This document shows positions 37,203 to 50,028 of a stretch of DNA of 64,000 nt, piece by piece. Below the pieces are notes generated by a model, which searched no databases, had not been told where the DNA came from, and was given only the letters and a program-made list of their open reading frames with translations. The translations under genes were made by a program, and so were the position numbers. The first letter of the stretch is position 1, and each line of letters begins with the position of its first letter. This stretch comes from Mesostigma viride (lineage: Eukaryota > Streptophyta > Mesostigmatophyceae > Mesostigmatales > Mesostigmataceae): assembly GCA_009746045.1 (NCBI GenBank), contig RPFO01000114.1, forward strand, positions 188,001 through 252,000, written 5' to 3'.

Positions 37203-38100
37203 TCGGCACGTAACCATGCGTACGGACTCGCAACTAACCACGCCGCAGTCACAAGATGTAATGGAGCGTTTTGACATGCACCTGCGTAACTGGAGTTAGA
37301 ATTGGCCTCCATTTGCAGTGCAAAATGTGCCTTTGCACAGGAGTGGATGTTAAGGTGTTGGCCAGGATAATCATGCACATGGTTCTTCTGATCTCAGCGA
37401 GATCGGTGCTGCAAAGATGGCACTAGTGGTGTAACGGGGGTTTGGGGGGTCATGTGGTGTGGATGCTCCGGAGTATCTTGTGTTTCCGCTGTGTACTTCA
37501 GTAGATTTTAGCATTATTTCTGAGCCGAAATGTCATCAGCGTTTCTAGGGCCAACCGTCGTTCTTTTGGCTATAAGCGGTACAAGGCAGCTTTTTTATTC
37601 TTTGTTGCCCGCACACTACTAAATATTTTATATGATTATTAAGTAAGTAAGACAACGGATTCTATACTACGGAAGAGCTTTTTTTAGACACATCAACTCG
37701 AATCACTCACCCATAACCCCCCCTCAAGAAAGGCTTCTCGATCCTCATGCAGTATTCGTAGACCGGGAAGTAACAAAAAAAAATTATGGTTTACTTGCGA
37801 AGCCGTAGAGGCGCTATACAGCTGGTGCCCGATTGTTGCATGTAGCCGAGTATACGTAAATAACGTAATCTGTGCTTCATCACATCAGTTTTATATAGGC
37901 TCCCAATGCAACATGACTCAGACTAAACCCTCGCTCCTTGTTATGATATGCTCACATGGGACGAGCCACGAGCCACGAGATAGCCATGGCTGTCGGAGCT
38001 CATAACTTTCACGTTTGAGCCCCGAATTCAGCTGTGAATATCACAATCGCTTCGTCTTTCTTAGACGCACATGCTGATATAATTTTCCAAAGCTATAACG
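37203..38100. other. spacer downstream of the LysM gene
   Basis: Presumed 3' untranslated and intergenic sequence. No coding frame with support and no clear repeat was seen. Confidence 0.5.
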
Positions 38101-39990
38101 CACTATATGGCGAATAAACGCGCCTCGACGCAACGCAGCCTGGCGGCTGCGCTCGGCAATGAAAATACGTCTGCAGCTCCGGCTGCAGCTTCGCCATCAG
38201 GGCCGGAAGGCAGTGCTGCCACTAGTCGCGCACTGGTGGTCGTCCAGCACCCCCCCGGGCTTCCTGCCTCGCCTTCAGGCTTCAGCCTCGCCTGAGCCAA
38301 AACGCAGCCGCCCAGCCGAACCGAGCTGGTCTGAGCGCGATTTTGACGTTGACGGGATATTTTCCACCTTCAACACCTTCAACGATCACAGACCCAGCTA
38401 TTTCGACATGCCACCCCTCAAGCTACTGGAGTTCGTGTTTTATGGGCCATACGCCTCCCTTCTCGACCTGTGCCAACGCCTTCAACAATGCTACCGCTTC
38501 CGCAATGGACCTGACGGCCGGTTCACAATGCGACAACAATCTGAGAACCTGGCCAGCTGGTCTCGCCCCCGTCTTCAGATCGGCGCCCTCTTTTCCATCC
38601 TTGACCGCTCTGTCACGGACCTCTGGACCCCCTCCCCCTTGACCGAATCCACCTTCCTCTTCCACCTCCAAGCAACCATCTCACAGCACGTGACGCCCCT
38701 AGCCGCAGATGTGGCGGCAATGGGCGGCACGCTGGCTGCTGAGCTCCCCACCATCTCCACCGCCACTTCCAGCCTCCTCGCCTCCTCCACCGCCACCACC
38801 CCCACCTCCGACGCCATCACCGCCCAGCTCCGTGACATCGACCAGCGCCAGACGGTCTTAAGGACAACGCCATCGCTATCGAGGTTCTGCAGAACACCGC
38901 AGGCCTCACCGCCCAGGCGGTGAAGGACATTGCCGCCAAGCCAGCCCCGGCTGGCCTGGCCGGCGATGCTCCTCCCATCACCACATGGGCGGACATGCTT
39001 AAGCAACATACCACCTCCACCACCTCCGCCGTCGCAGCCCAGCTTCAACAGCAGACGCTTGACCTCCGCGAGGAGGCCGAGCTCGCCAAGCGCAGCCTCA
39101 ACGTCATTGTCAAGAACTTCAAGATGGAGGAAGGTGAGAATTCCGAGAAGCTTTTGCGTGCGTTTGAGAGAGAAATCCTTGGTCGCATGGGCCTTAACGG
39201 TGAGATCGAGCTGGCCGCCCACCGCCTTCCCCGCGCGCGGGGTAAGGCAGGGCCGCCCCCGCTCCTTCTCACCTTTAAGACCCCGGCGGACAAGATTTCT
39301 TTTCTCAGACGCCGCAAGCGGCTCGAGAAGACTCTCTTCACCCTTGATGACGACTTGACCCTGGCGCAGCAACAACGGCGACGGGAGCTATGGCCGACCT
39401 ACCTCCAGCTCCGGCAGACCAAGGCGGGACAGCCGGTGTACTGGAAGGGGGCGGCCATCTACGTCGGCCATAAGCCCTGGCAGGCGACCCCCCCCCCCCG
39501 CGGCCCCAGCGACTCCAGACGCCCCAGCTTAGGGGAATATAGCAGTAGTAGTGTAGAATAGATAGACCGTGGCCATGTACATGTACGCCTCCTAGAGGCA
39601 CTATCTCAGCTAAGCCACGCGCTTTACTTAATCATGTACATGTGTGCCTATGATGAGCCACACCCCAGATGATGCCTAGCTTTATTTAGTTCTGTTGTGC
39701 CTATGCAGGGAATAACTCTCTGCTGAGACGCCATGCCCTAGCTTCTTTGTATAGCTATGCTGATCTTCCCCCCCATGACAGGCTCCCCCTTCGCTGGGCA
39801 TAGCTTGAAGATCATGGGGATGCCAGTGCCCTGGTGCACCTAGAGCAAGGGTCCTTTACATCCCCACCCTTGCAGGAAGTAGCTTAGGATGTATGATAGG
39901 CCATACGCCCCCTCTCAAGGGCTATGTGCTACATATACTCCCAACGGAGAACTTTATGTTACAATTCAATTCAATTCAATTCAATTCAAT
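38100..39990 (+). mobile_element. truncated L1-like element ending in an AATTC tail
   Basis: ORF1-like frame followed by a ~400-bp 3' region and an (AATTC)n run at 39962-39990, which resembles the microsatellite tail of some non-LTR elements. Target-site duplications were not identified and the 5' limit is a guess. Confidence 0.4.
38107..39561 (+). pseudogene. L1-type non-LTR retrotransposon ORF1-like gene, frameshifted
   Basis: Three overlapping frames make one protein if joined: 38107 to about 38245, then to about 38858, then to a stop at 39559-39561. The first shift is at a C7 run near 38250, the second near 38855. The last frame carries a coiled-coil-like stretch, then a domain like L1 ORF1p: A-A-H-R-L-P, then P-P-P-L-L-L-T-F-K, and L-A-Q-Q-Q-R-R-R-E-L-W before the C-terminal domain. 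L1 ORF1 proteins bind element RNA and help retrotransposition. No reverse transcriptase (ORF2) follows, so the copy is incomplete. Confidence 0.6.
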
Positions 39991-40740
39991 GCAACGGGAT
40001 CGACCGCGTGTACAAGCATTAATCAATTAATTAATTAAACACGTGCTCCCGTGGGGGAGTCACGTAGCAGTGCTTTCAATCCCTGAGTGTGCACAACGGG
40101 TAGGGGGGCAGAGACCCCCCCCTTTCCCTCACGCCACAGGCATGCCACAGGGTGCTCGATCAGACCTGTCTAACTTAATGATCTGGGGCATCCCCTGTGG
40201 GTGCAATATGTCCCGTGTGAGCATTGCATTGCTATGGAGCCACGAGAGCAAATTAGCAGTGCACTAGGCGAGGCGCATAGCTAGGGTGGCTAGCTGATGT
40301 CTGTTGGCTACTGGTTCGGCTGTAGGCATGCTGATATCAAGGAGACAACCAGCGCATGCATGCGCAGGCCGGCCAGAAATCGGGAGAATCCGGACCAAGG
40401 TAGCGCGAGCCTGCCGGCATGCATATGGCCGCGTTCTACCCTGCATGAAGTTGCTAAGCTATAAAAGGGTATGGCTGGTTGTCTAAGTACTGTACATTAG
40501 TGTTGCACGTGCGTGGCGGCAGGGGTCCAGGTATGATGGCAAGGCTAGGCATACATCAAGGAGACAACCAGCGCAGGCATACATCAGGAAATCGGGAGAA
40601 CATGGTTGCTACATTCTTGGCATCAGCGGCTACAATGGCAAAATGACTACCAATGGTTACAAGGCTACTCTAGCCCGCGGGGGGCGTGTGGACATCTTGT
40701 GGTTCATCAGGTCCCTGCCCCTCTGGGGATCTTGCTTACA

Positions 40741-41500
40741 AGTTGCTGAGGTACGTATTCAGGCTGGCCACCGGTCGAGTCGCTGCTGCTGCTGAGCGGG
40801 GGTCAGGTCGTCGTACATCCAGCGCCCAGGTATAAAGTTGTGCAACCTGTTGTGACGAGCTCTAGATAGAGGAACAGTGCCGCTTATCCTCCAAGGAGCG
40901 GAAGGTGAGCAGGACTGGTGGGGGAGCCGCCTTGTCCCGTGAGTGGGGATCGAAGGCGGTGGCACCCACGCTGTTCTACATCACCTGCCAGGTCCATGAG
41001 GGTAAAAAGCTTGTTCTTGAGCTCGTCACGTGTCTATTTTAATTAATTAATTGAGCTCGTCAGCCAGAGTGGTTGCCGTCTCTCGATCCTGGCTCCTGGG
41101 GGAAACGACGCAGCACCACTCGGCACTCGCGGCGGGCGCGCGATCGGTGACCTCCCGTTGTTCCTCCTGGGGGTGGGCTTCCAGCTCCTGGAGTTTCGTG
41201 GCGATGGCGGACCAGTGGTCGAGGCGGCTGCTGACCGCAGCAGCTAGGTCTGCATAGGATCGGAGAGCGGCGGAAGGTCGCCATCGTCCTGCCTGGTAGG
41301 CTGGATTGCAATGGTGGCAGCCTGCGCCGCGATCACTGGGACCTGCGTGGCCAGAGCCATGGTGTGGGCGGTGATGGCTTCGATCAAGCTTCTTGATGAG
41401 CATTCTTGCATGACTTGCCTTCCACCTGGTTAATGAGGCGGGAGAGCCAGGAGGGCAGCCTAGCTGCGCATCAGAGGCCTGCATTGCGGTCTGCATCAAC
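40741..41500 (-). pseudogene. second, more decayed L1 ORF1-like relic
   Basis: Minus-strand pieces match the copy at 38.1 kb: A-P-P-P-V-L-L-T-F-R near 40920 and D-D-L-T-P-A-Q-Q-Q-Q-R near 40790, with an Ala/Gln-rich helical stretch further upstream (41047-41400). Stops and frameshifts break it throughout. Confidence 0.5.
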
Positions 41501-43613
41501 TTATGCAGAGTACATGCATAATTATGGTTCAGTATCTATAATTAGCAAATAATTGCAAACCATAAATTGTAGTCTCAGTTTCAATATGCACATGTAATCC
41601 ATCCATGGGGAGCATATGCAAACTTGCCTCTAAGTATCATGGCCACTAAAGTACACACACCTAAACGATTAGGACTATCTACAGAAAGTGCAAATCCTAA
41701 TCATGCAAACAGGCTGTGCAAGGCGCGCATGCCGCGGGCAACGTGCCATGCAACATGGCTCATGCATGCATGCGTGAATGCAGTGCATGCCATGCATGGC
41801 CGGCAGAAAAATGTCGATCCTTGAAATTAATTAATTCATTAATTAATTATACTCGTGCTCCCGTTGCATGGAGAGTGTCCTTGGAAGCGCCAGGGCCCCA
41901 CGCGTACTGCATTGCTTTACTGGCCATCCTGGCCAGTATAGTACGTGTCATGCATGCTAAAACTATAGCTTCAGCATCTTCTGTGGTCGAGCCACAATGT
42001 CAGTCGGCTTTGTTTCTCTAACACAACAATTAAGCAGATTTCTCTTACATAGGCACGCAGTCAGGCCAAACAGTAACGGCATGCTGTTTTGAGAACAGCC
42101 TCACTGGGCAGCCATGGGCCAGCCACTCCAAAAGCACCATCCTTGGTTTTTCCATGCCGACTCATGCAGACGTTAACATTTTATGCATGATCATAGAATT
42201 AGAATAGGTCTCTCCCTAAAGAGCCCCTCCGGAGCTGGCATTCACCGCTTGTCCCACCCCCCCAACAGGTCATTACGGCCATGTAGTTTAATTAATACTG
42301 CAGGTATCGGGTCATGGCAACCCTGCTGACATTCGCCACCTCGGCAGATGCCATCACCGCATCCCCACGCAGGTCTGGTATTGCTGAATCCGCCTCCTAG
42401 ACCTGTAACTCTAGCTCGTATGCTGATACCCATCCCACCCCATGACTGATGCCTGGGCTACGTACCCCGCTTGACTATCACAAGAGCCATTAATATAATG
42501 GTCGACCTGGCTGGCACACAGCCTCGCAGGGGCAGATGCCAGCACATGTATCAAGGAGACAACCATGTATGTACGTTAAAACCGCCCTGGTGGGACCCAA
42601 CCACCTCACAACCACCGACAACTTGTGTACCACGAATATATAAAATGCCCGATTTTCTTTTTCTCCGGCCCACCCCCACCTGCTGCCGCTGCCGCTGCCG
42701 CTGCCGCTGCCTGCTGCCGCCTCCCGGGCATGCTCAAGCACACGGCCGCAACTGTCAACGTCGAGATCCCAGCCCTTGAAAAGACGTTTGGCCGCAGACC
42801 CTTGGATTAATACAAAGGCCCTCAAGAAGACAACCAAGTCTCTTCTGAGGTTCATGGGCACTTCAGGAGACTTGGAGCCCAGTGCCAGTAAACAAGGCAG
42901 TGTCGTCGGCAGGATACTTATAACTGTACAGCAAGGGGTTGGGTAATAATGCATGGGCTCGAGGCAATTCACCGACTGCTGAGCTGCTGTGCTGGCAGCC
43001 CACGGCGACCCACATTGATCCCTCGAGCAATCTGGAGCACATTTCAAAAAATCATCCCCGCTAGCTAGCCAACTGCCAGCCCTTTAGCACGGCCAGCTCA
43101 GCTGGCGGAATTGTCGGCCACCACCCACAAACCTTTGCGGCGCCGGGACTTGCTGTTCATCTAACCGGCTCGGCCTGCCGCCAGGACCTCACAAAGGATA
43201 CCCAGCATCTCCTATAAGATATCCAGCTCTCAAATGCCAGATGAGGGCGCCATATGGATGCCCTGAGCCTGGATGGCCAGCGGACCTTTCACCAGTCGCC
43301 CAATAGCCGGCCGCGCCACGGCGCTAGCCCTCAAGAGGGGCCAGCGGACCCAAGGTTCTACATCCGCGGGCGCCCTTACAAACTCCTCCTTCATGCCGCC
43401 TAATTATGGCCAGAGCACTTTTATGAGATCCTGTCTCAATAATAATATACTCCCGGCCACTCTACGTACGCCCCAGCACGCTCATGCCCTCGCGAACCCT
43501 CGCGACGCGTAGCTGGCCCTCATGGCCACCCCACCCTAGCCCTCATGGCCACTCTACGCGCAAGCAAGCTGACGGCCGTACGGCACCATCAGCCCGTGCC
43601 ACGTAGCTGGCCC
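41501..43613. other. spacer between L1 relic and ankyrin gene
   Basis: AT-rich with TTAATTAA clusters and a short (TGCCGC)n run at 42675-42720. The 185-codon minus frame at 42490-43047 lacks an ATG and any recognisable motif, so no gene is called. Confidence 0.5.
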
Positions 43614-46600
43614 TCATGGCCAGCGCACCTTGATGTTGGGGGGCAGCGTGGACTCGTCCAGGTGGGGCGCCGTGTTGATCTTGATCAGCTTGCTCGTGAG
43701 GTACGTGCGCATCTCGTCGTCCTTGGCGAGGTCGACCGGCGTCATCTTGTGCTGCAGTTTCACAGTTACACCAGGGGACGAATTAGAGGTTGCCAAAAGT
43801 GTGAGCATATCGGCCATGACACGGGAGTGTGGGGTAGAACAGGGGTTCTGAGCTACAGCTTACCAAGGCAACCCGCCTCTAAAAGGGGCCGGGTTTCCGA
43901 TCTTGTTGTGTGCCAAAAGTGGGAGTATATCAGCGTGAGTATATCAGCGTATACCCGAGAAGTATACCCGAGCAACTTGAATAGCAGAGACGGGTACGCG
44001 AATGACGGCAGGAGCGAATCGGCAGATTGCGATCGACCAGCAAATAACAAGGTCTCAGCAGTGCCAATGGCCCAGGGCATATAGGCAGCGGATGGCCGGC
44101 ATAACATCATGGCATATGTAGTGAACGAGGCATCGCCCACAACACTATCGCAGCCTAACCCCAAGGGGTTGCCTGGGAAGCCGTAGTAGGCCGCACTAGA
44201 CCGATTGGTCACTGTACTGGTCACTACAACGCTTGGGCGGTTGCACTGGGAAACCGTAGTAGGCTGCACTAGACCCATTGGTCACTATACTGGTCACTAC
44301 AACGCTTGGGCGGTTGCACGGGGAAACCGTAGTAGGCTGCACTAGACCCATTGGTCACTGTACTGGTCACTACAACACTTGGGTGGTTGCACTGGGAAGC
44401 CGTAGTAGGCTGCACTAGACCCATTGGTCACTGTACTGGTCACTACAACACTTGGGTGGTTGCACTGGGAAGCCGTAGTAGGCCGTAGTATACTGCACTA
44501 GACCCATTGGTCACTGTACTGGTCGGTACAACGCCTGGGCGGTTGCACTGAGACACCGTAGCATTGTCGCTCACAGGATAATTCAAGGTAGGTCGGAGCC
44601 CCAAGGGGGCGTGCGGATGCCAGCAGGTGATGGTGCCCTGGACGAGAATTGTGCGTCAATGTTACGCACGGCCGTTTGCCTGCGGCAGGCTACTTATTTG
44701 CCATACGATCGAACAAGCCAACTACTGGCAAGTATCACAATTTGTTTTTCCCCATTTGCACCTTGACTTATATCGCAGCAGCGGTACATGTCAACTATGG
44801 TACATGTCAACGTAGTGTGGTCCATGTCAGCTATCACTGAATCCTTAGACTACTTTATAGATAAGTGCTTCTAGAGCCCCCTCCACAGCGAAGCCATAAA
44901 CTATACTCTGCTCCTCGCGCGCAGCCGTGTGTCCGCGTCCGTCACCTCCAGTGCATGCGGGCTGCACTATTCAATCACCTGTTCCCTATAAAGCCATTCT
45001 ATACCTTGCTCTTCCCATGCAGTCACTTGCCCGCGCTCATCTCACCCGCGCACTTCTCTGCACTAGTATATTAGTGCACGGTCACTATACAAGCACAGTG
45101 TTCACTACAATGCAAAGCACCTTGGACGTGACACACAGCCACTTGTCGGCACCCAACTTCACCCGCACGCTACACTACATGTAAGTAGATTCAACTACAT
45201 GTTCATTACAAGACTGCGCCCCCTGTGTATGTACCTTGGACTTGACACGCAGCAGCTTGTCGGCACCCAACTCCACCCGCACGCTGCACTACATGTAAGT
45301 AGATTCAACTACATGTTCATTACAAGACTGCCCCCCCTGTGTATGTACCTTGGACTTGACACGCAGCAGCTTGTCGGCACCCAACTCCACCCGCACGCTG
45401 CACTACATGTAAGTAGATTCAACTACATGTTCATTACAAGACTGCCCCCCCTGTGTATGTACCTTGGACTTGACACGCAGCAGCTTGTCGGCTCCCAACT
45501 CCACCAGGGCCTTGGCGGTCGCCAGATGGCCGTTGAAGGAGGCCCAGTGGATGGGGGTCCACCCGTTCTGCGCAGCCACAACAAGCAGTATACATGCGAG
45601 GGGAAGCGATACGACGACGATGCCTGTACTTGTGGGTATGCGGATAGGATTTATTATGTGGATTTGATGTACTATCATGCGGATGTGTTGTGGGGATTTG
45701 ATATACTACTCTGCGGATCTGTTGTGCGGATTTGATATAATGCCGATTTGTTATGTGGATACGTTATGCGGAATTGCGGATTATATATGAACCCGCATGA
45801 CACTCAATGAGACAACCAGCGCAGGCCAGAAATATGGATCGATCAGTCTGGATTTGTTGGTATGGCTTTGAAGGAGGCCATCGCATTGGATGAGCGTGAG
45901 CAGTCGTTCTGGAGCACAACAAGGAGCACCAATGCCCGGATATTTCTAGTGCTTCCACCCTCGATGCGACGACAATAATCCTTTTGTGGGTCTGCGTGAC
46001 GCGGCCTACGTGGCTATTAATGCGTCGACAGAGGACCAGTTGATCGGGGCACTGGGGGTTCATGCTCGCGATGACAGTGCTGATCAATGCCATGAGACAG
46101 CGCCGATGATCCCAGGGACGGATGGAGAGATGCAGAGCTTGGAACCACAGGGACCCATCCATTTGAGGCCGGGGTCGAGCCTATCCAATGGGATCATGAC
46201 AGTTTCTGCAATATTAATGCGAAGCCTCGCAAATGAACAGAAAGCCTCACACATGCAAGCCCGTGTGAGCCTCGTGTGAGGAGTGGAATGATCGCATCGG
46301 TTTCATGTCTCCAAACAAATCGCAAATTGTCGGTTCCACACTAAATACTCCAGCTGTCAGCGACAGCAGCACTCTACTATGATGCTTTCCTTGAGGCAGC
46401 TGGTTAGTGCCAGCACATTGGCAATCCCAGTCATCTTCCCTCGCACCCGCTTCGTCAGCGATGTCAATGGTCGTACAGATTTCCCGCTCTTACAGGCAGC
46501 GAATGGGGACTAGCAACCGCAGCGAATGTCGTACTAGCTATTCCCCAGGTGTATAACGATCAAATTAGCAGTAATTTACCATCCCCCGCTACCCTACCTT

Positions 46601-49600
46601 GTAAACAGCACCAGCTGCCGTGTGTTCGCGCACTTTTGGCAAGCAAACGAGTACCAGCCAACTAACAAATCTTTAATCATGGAGTACCAGCCAACTAACA
46701 AATCTTTAATCATGAGTCTTCGCAGGTCCCCGGGGCACCCACCTTGTCGGTGACGTCGATGGTGGCGTACTTCTGCTGCAGGCAGTACTGGACGATCTCT
46801 GTGTGGCCGCGATCCGCCGCACGGTGGATGGGGGTGCACCACATCTGGGGGGGGAGAAGGGATTGAATAATGGGGGTTGGAATCGGGGGGGGGAGGGGGA
46901 TGTAAGGGGGAATATTGGGGGAAAGAATGAGGGGGAGATACGGGGGGGTGGATTCGGGAGGAACTTGGGGGGGTCAGCAAGTACAAGAACCCTTGCAAAG
47001 CCGTAGTGTCGGGGGGGGGGGAATGGGGGGGAGTGAGAGTGAGGGCAGGAGGGGGGCAGGCAGGCCCAGAACAAGGCCAGGAAGCATAGGGCAGGGAAGC
47101 CAAGTTCAGGGAGAAAAGGTAAGCAATCAGGGGGTGTGGGGGAAGGGGTGTTCGATTCCTACCTTAATTGTAACTAACACAAATCGACTTCATACAGGCA
47201 CCTCTGCCCAAGAAATAAAGCGATAGCTGTTCAGGAACTACCCGCATTTGGAACTGCTTACCTGTAACGGGCACATAGCTCAAGTTACTCTTATGGTTGA
47301 TGGCTTGAGAACATCAGCACCGATGCGGTGACATCAGCACCGGTTGTCTAGCCCACCCCGCTTGTCCTTAACTGATGCCCACCCACCTTGTCCTTGATGT
47401 TGACCGACGACCCCTTCTCCACCAGCAGCTTGACGGTGTCAAAGTGGCCCCCCATCGCCGCGTAGTGCAGGGGGATGCGTTGCTCCTGCCAGCGGTGTAA
47501 GCACGGACAAGGTGTGTGTTGCGCAGGCATGGGTTGGAAGACATGTACGATGATGCGTTGCTCCTGCGAGCGGTACAAGCCATGACAAGGTGTGTGCAGG
47601 TCCATTAATTAATAAGGTGTGTGCAGGTCCATTAATTAATAAGGTGTGTGCAGGTCCATTAATTAATAAGGTGTGTGCAGGTCCATTAATTAACAAGGTG
47701 TGTGCAGTTCCATTAATTAACAAGGTGTGTGCAGGTCCATTAATTAATAAGGTGTGTGCAGGTCCATTAATTAATAAGGTGTGTGCAGGTCCATTAATTA
47801 ATAAGGTGTGTGCAGGTCCATGTGTTACGTTATCCGATGCATGGGCATGGTTCAAAGGGATGTCCGTGCATAAGGAGGGGAAGTTGTGTGGTCCAGATTG
47901 TAAGGGTTGGCTGTCAGGTGCATGGTATGGGCGTGGTTTCAGGAGATGTGTTGCTCTTGCGAATAGTATAAGCACCATTAGTATGAGTACCGACAGTAAC
48001 AGCACGATTAGTAAAGGCACGATTAGCAAAAGCACGATTAGTAAGAGCACGGATAGTATAAGCGCAGTTTCGTTATGCGTAGGCAGTAAAACAGGTTGGC
48101 AGTGAGAAGGCAGGGCGAAAGGGATGCGTTGCTCTTGCAAAGGGGCATGGTCTGATCTCATGGGCATCCATTCGTTCATATATTCTAGCGCATCCATCGG
48201 GAGAGTCACAGGGTACCAGCTTTATGAGTAGGTAACTTTCGCCCCCTGATTGATCCACAGCAAGTCATGGGCATGTGTGAGCATGAGCAAGTCGTGAGGT
48301 CCAGAGGCATGGCATTTGCAAGGCAGGAGGATGTACTTTGAAAGAGATGCACTGCTCCTGCGAGAGACAATTGTGTGATCCAGGTTGTCAGGGAGAGGTG
48401 TAAAGGGTCAGCTGTAAGGGCTGGTTGTTAGGCCCAGGGAGGGTTGGCTGCAAATGATGCTGGAAAACTGTGGATTTTTCGGTACCAAACCAAGGTGTAT
48501 TGCTCCTGTGAAGGAAACTTGCTCAGTTCAGGGGCATGGTATGGGTGTGGGGAACGTGTCTGTTTCCGGGGGTATCAGGGATTATGAGTACAGAAGTATC
48601 AAGGGCTCGACAAGTGTGCGACCATCGATAAGTGCACCTTGGCCTAGTACATCACATGGATCTTGTCCTAGCAACCACACAGCAGCCAGACTGAGATACC
48701 ACTACTTCGACAGTTTCCGTCTGATGGCAATTTCCTTTCATAGATGTGGCAATGCCCGTCATAGATGTCATGCGCGCCTTGTCCGAGTACACTATACCAC
48801 CATCGCTACAGTGACACATGTCGTGCACACCTTGTCTGAGTACATCACGTTTGGCCTTGTGGTGGATGAGGACACGGCACACCTCGCACACTATACCACC
48901 ACCGCTATGTGACCGCATGTCGTGCGCACCTTGTCCGAGTACATCACGTTGGCCTTGTAGTTGATGAGGAGGCGGCACACCTCGGTCTGGCCTTTCTCCG
49001 AGGCATAGTGAAGCGGCGACTTCCACCACTGGCACAGGGGGTGGGGGAGGGGGAGGGGGAGGAAAAGGGTTGAATTCCAAGGCTATAGATGGGCAGCAGC
49101 CCGTGGGGTGGGGTGGGGTGGGGATTAAGGAGAGAGAGAACCCGAGGGGAGCGAAGTTGACCCGGGCTAATTACTGGCACCGCGGGCTGATTACTGGCAT
49201 CTGAAACAACTACAAGCACCAGTACGGCTAATGCGACAAAATATTAAGTGTTGCTGCGCACCCAGAACACTTAAGGGCACGGTTGGCAAAATAGGGCATC
49301 CAGGACAACCCATCCACATGCAGCCACTGTTTAGGTTCACAAGAAAATACTTAAAGATGTAGGCTTATCAAGGAAATGCTAAGAAAATTACGCGAATAGA
49401 AGGTCGGTTAATGATTTCAACATATTAGGCATATGCAGGAACGAAACATGCAAGATCAGCGGACGTTGTATCTGCGACAGCGCGCTGCATTCCATACCGA
49501 CAAAAACTTGGATGGAAGAAGTCAGACATCTGTCAACGGGCAAGTTCACGGCTGCGCCCGTAAACCAGTAAACGCCGTGTCCCGGAATTCGCTCAAAAAA

Positions 49601-50028
49601 TACTCGTCATAGTGTAAGCAGCAGAATAACACGGGCCGATCAATTACAATCTCGTGCTAATTGCCATGGACTGTAGGGTGAATATGGGTTACAATCCCTT
49701 ACAAATAAAATGCCCCTTAGAACGAAAGCTGGTAGAACCCTTGACATTAAGAAAAGAAAAGCTCCGTGTGACGTAAGTCATGATGCCGGGTTGTTAGCTC
49801 ACTAACACACAACTAGCTGAATCGCAACCCAACTGACGTCCCAGTTTTGCTTACCTCATCTCGGTGGTTGGGGTCCTCCCCGGCCCTAAGGAACTCCAAC
49901 ACCTTCTCTTGGTCGCCACGGAAGGACGCCTTTGAGAGCTCGGTCCAATTATAATTGATGGCACGCAAATCAATCTCTGGTGTTGCAGGCTGGTGGTTGA
50001 CGCCCGTGGGAGCCGGTGTATCCGCCAT
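43614..50028 (-). CDS. ankyrin-repeat protein, six exons
   Basis: Exons: 50028-49855, 49028-48930, 47485-47387, 46844-46743, 45567-45463, 43751-43614. CDS 717 nt, 238 aa. All five introns are phase 0 with GT-AG ends (GTAAGC, GTGCGC, GTGGGT, GTGGGT, GTACAT). Exons 2-5 encode 33, 33, 34 and 35 residues, each one ankyrin repeat in register ([ST/R]-P-[LI]-H-x-A at the start, D/S-K at the end). Exon 1 holds a Pro/Thr-rich start and a degenerate first repeat; exon 6 a final P-V-D-L-A-K half repeat and an unusual tail ending R-W-P. Ankyrin repeats mediate protein binding; the partner and pathway are unknown. The ATG at 50028 follows AAAA and is the first in frame. Overall size resembles gankyrin-type proteins, but the sequence is not close enough to assign. 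Confidence 0.85.
44160..44560. repeat. ~74-bp tandem repeat, five copies
   Basis: Units contain ccattggtcactgtactggt and a cgtagtaggctgcactagac block; in the last intron of the ankyrin gene. Confidence 0.85.
45107..45462 (-). repeat. 114-bp repeat echoing the ankyrin exon 5 end and donor
   Basis: Two nearly exact copies and one degraded copy of the last ~45 bases of exon 45567-45463, including the donor, lie downstream in the intron. Donor-like sites fall at about 45230 and 45344, against the true one at 45462. Confidence 0.8.
46647..46713. repeat. 33-bp exact tandem duplication
   Basis: gagtaccagccaactaacaa plus 13 bases occurs twice back to back, about 30 bp past the donor of ankyrin exon 4. 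Confidence 0.85.
47597..47825. repeat. 27-bp tandem repeat, about nine copies
   Basis: Unit aaggtgtgtgcaggtccatt plus aattaat, in the ankyrin-gene intron upstream of exon 3. Confidence 0.9.
48765..48929 (-). repeat. echoes of the ankyrin exon 2 end
   Basis: Two degraded copies of the last bases of exon 49028-48930 (plus-strand block cttgtccgagtacatcac and more) lie in the adjoining intron at about 48780 and 48830. Confidence 0.65.
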
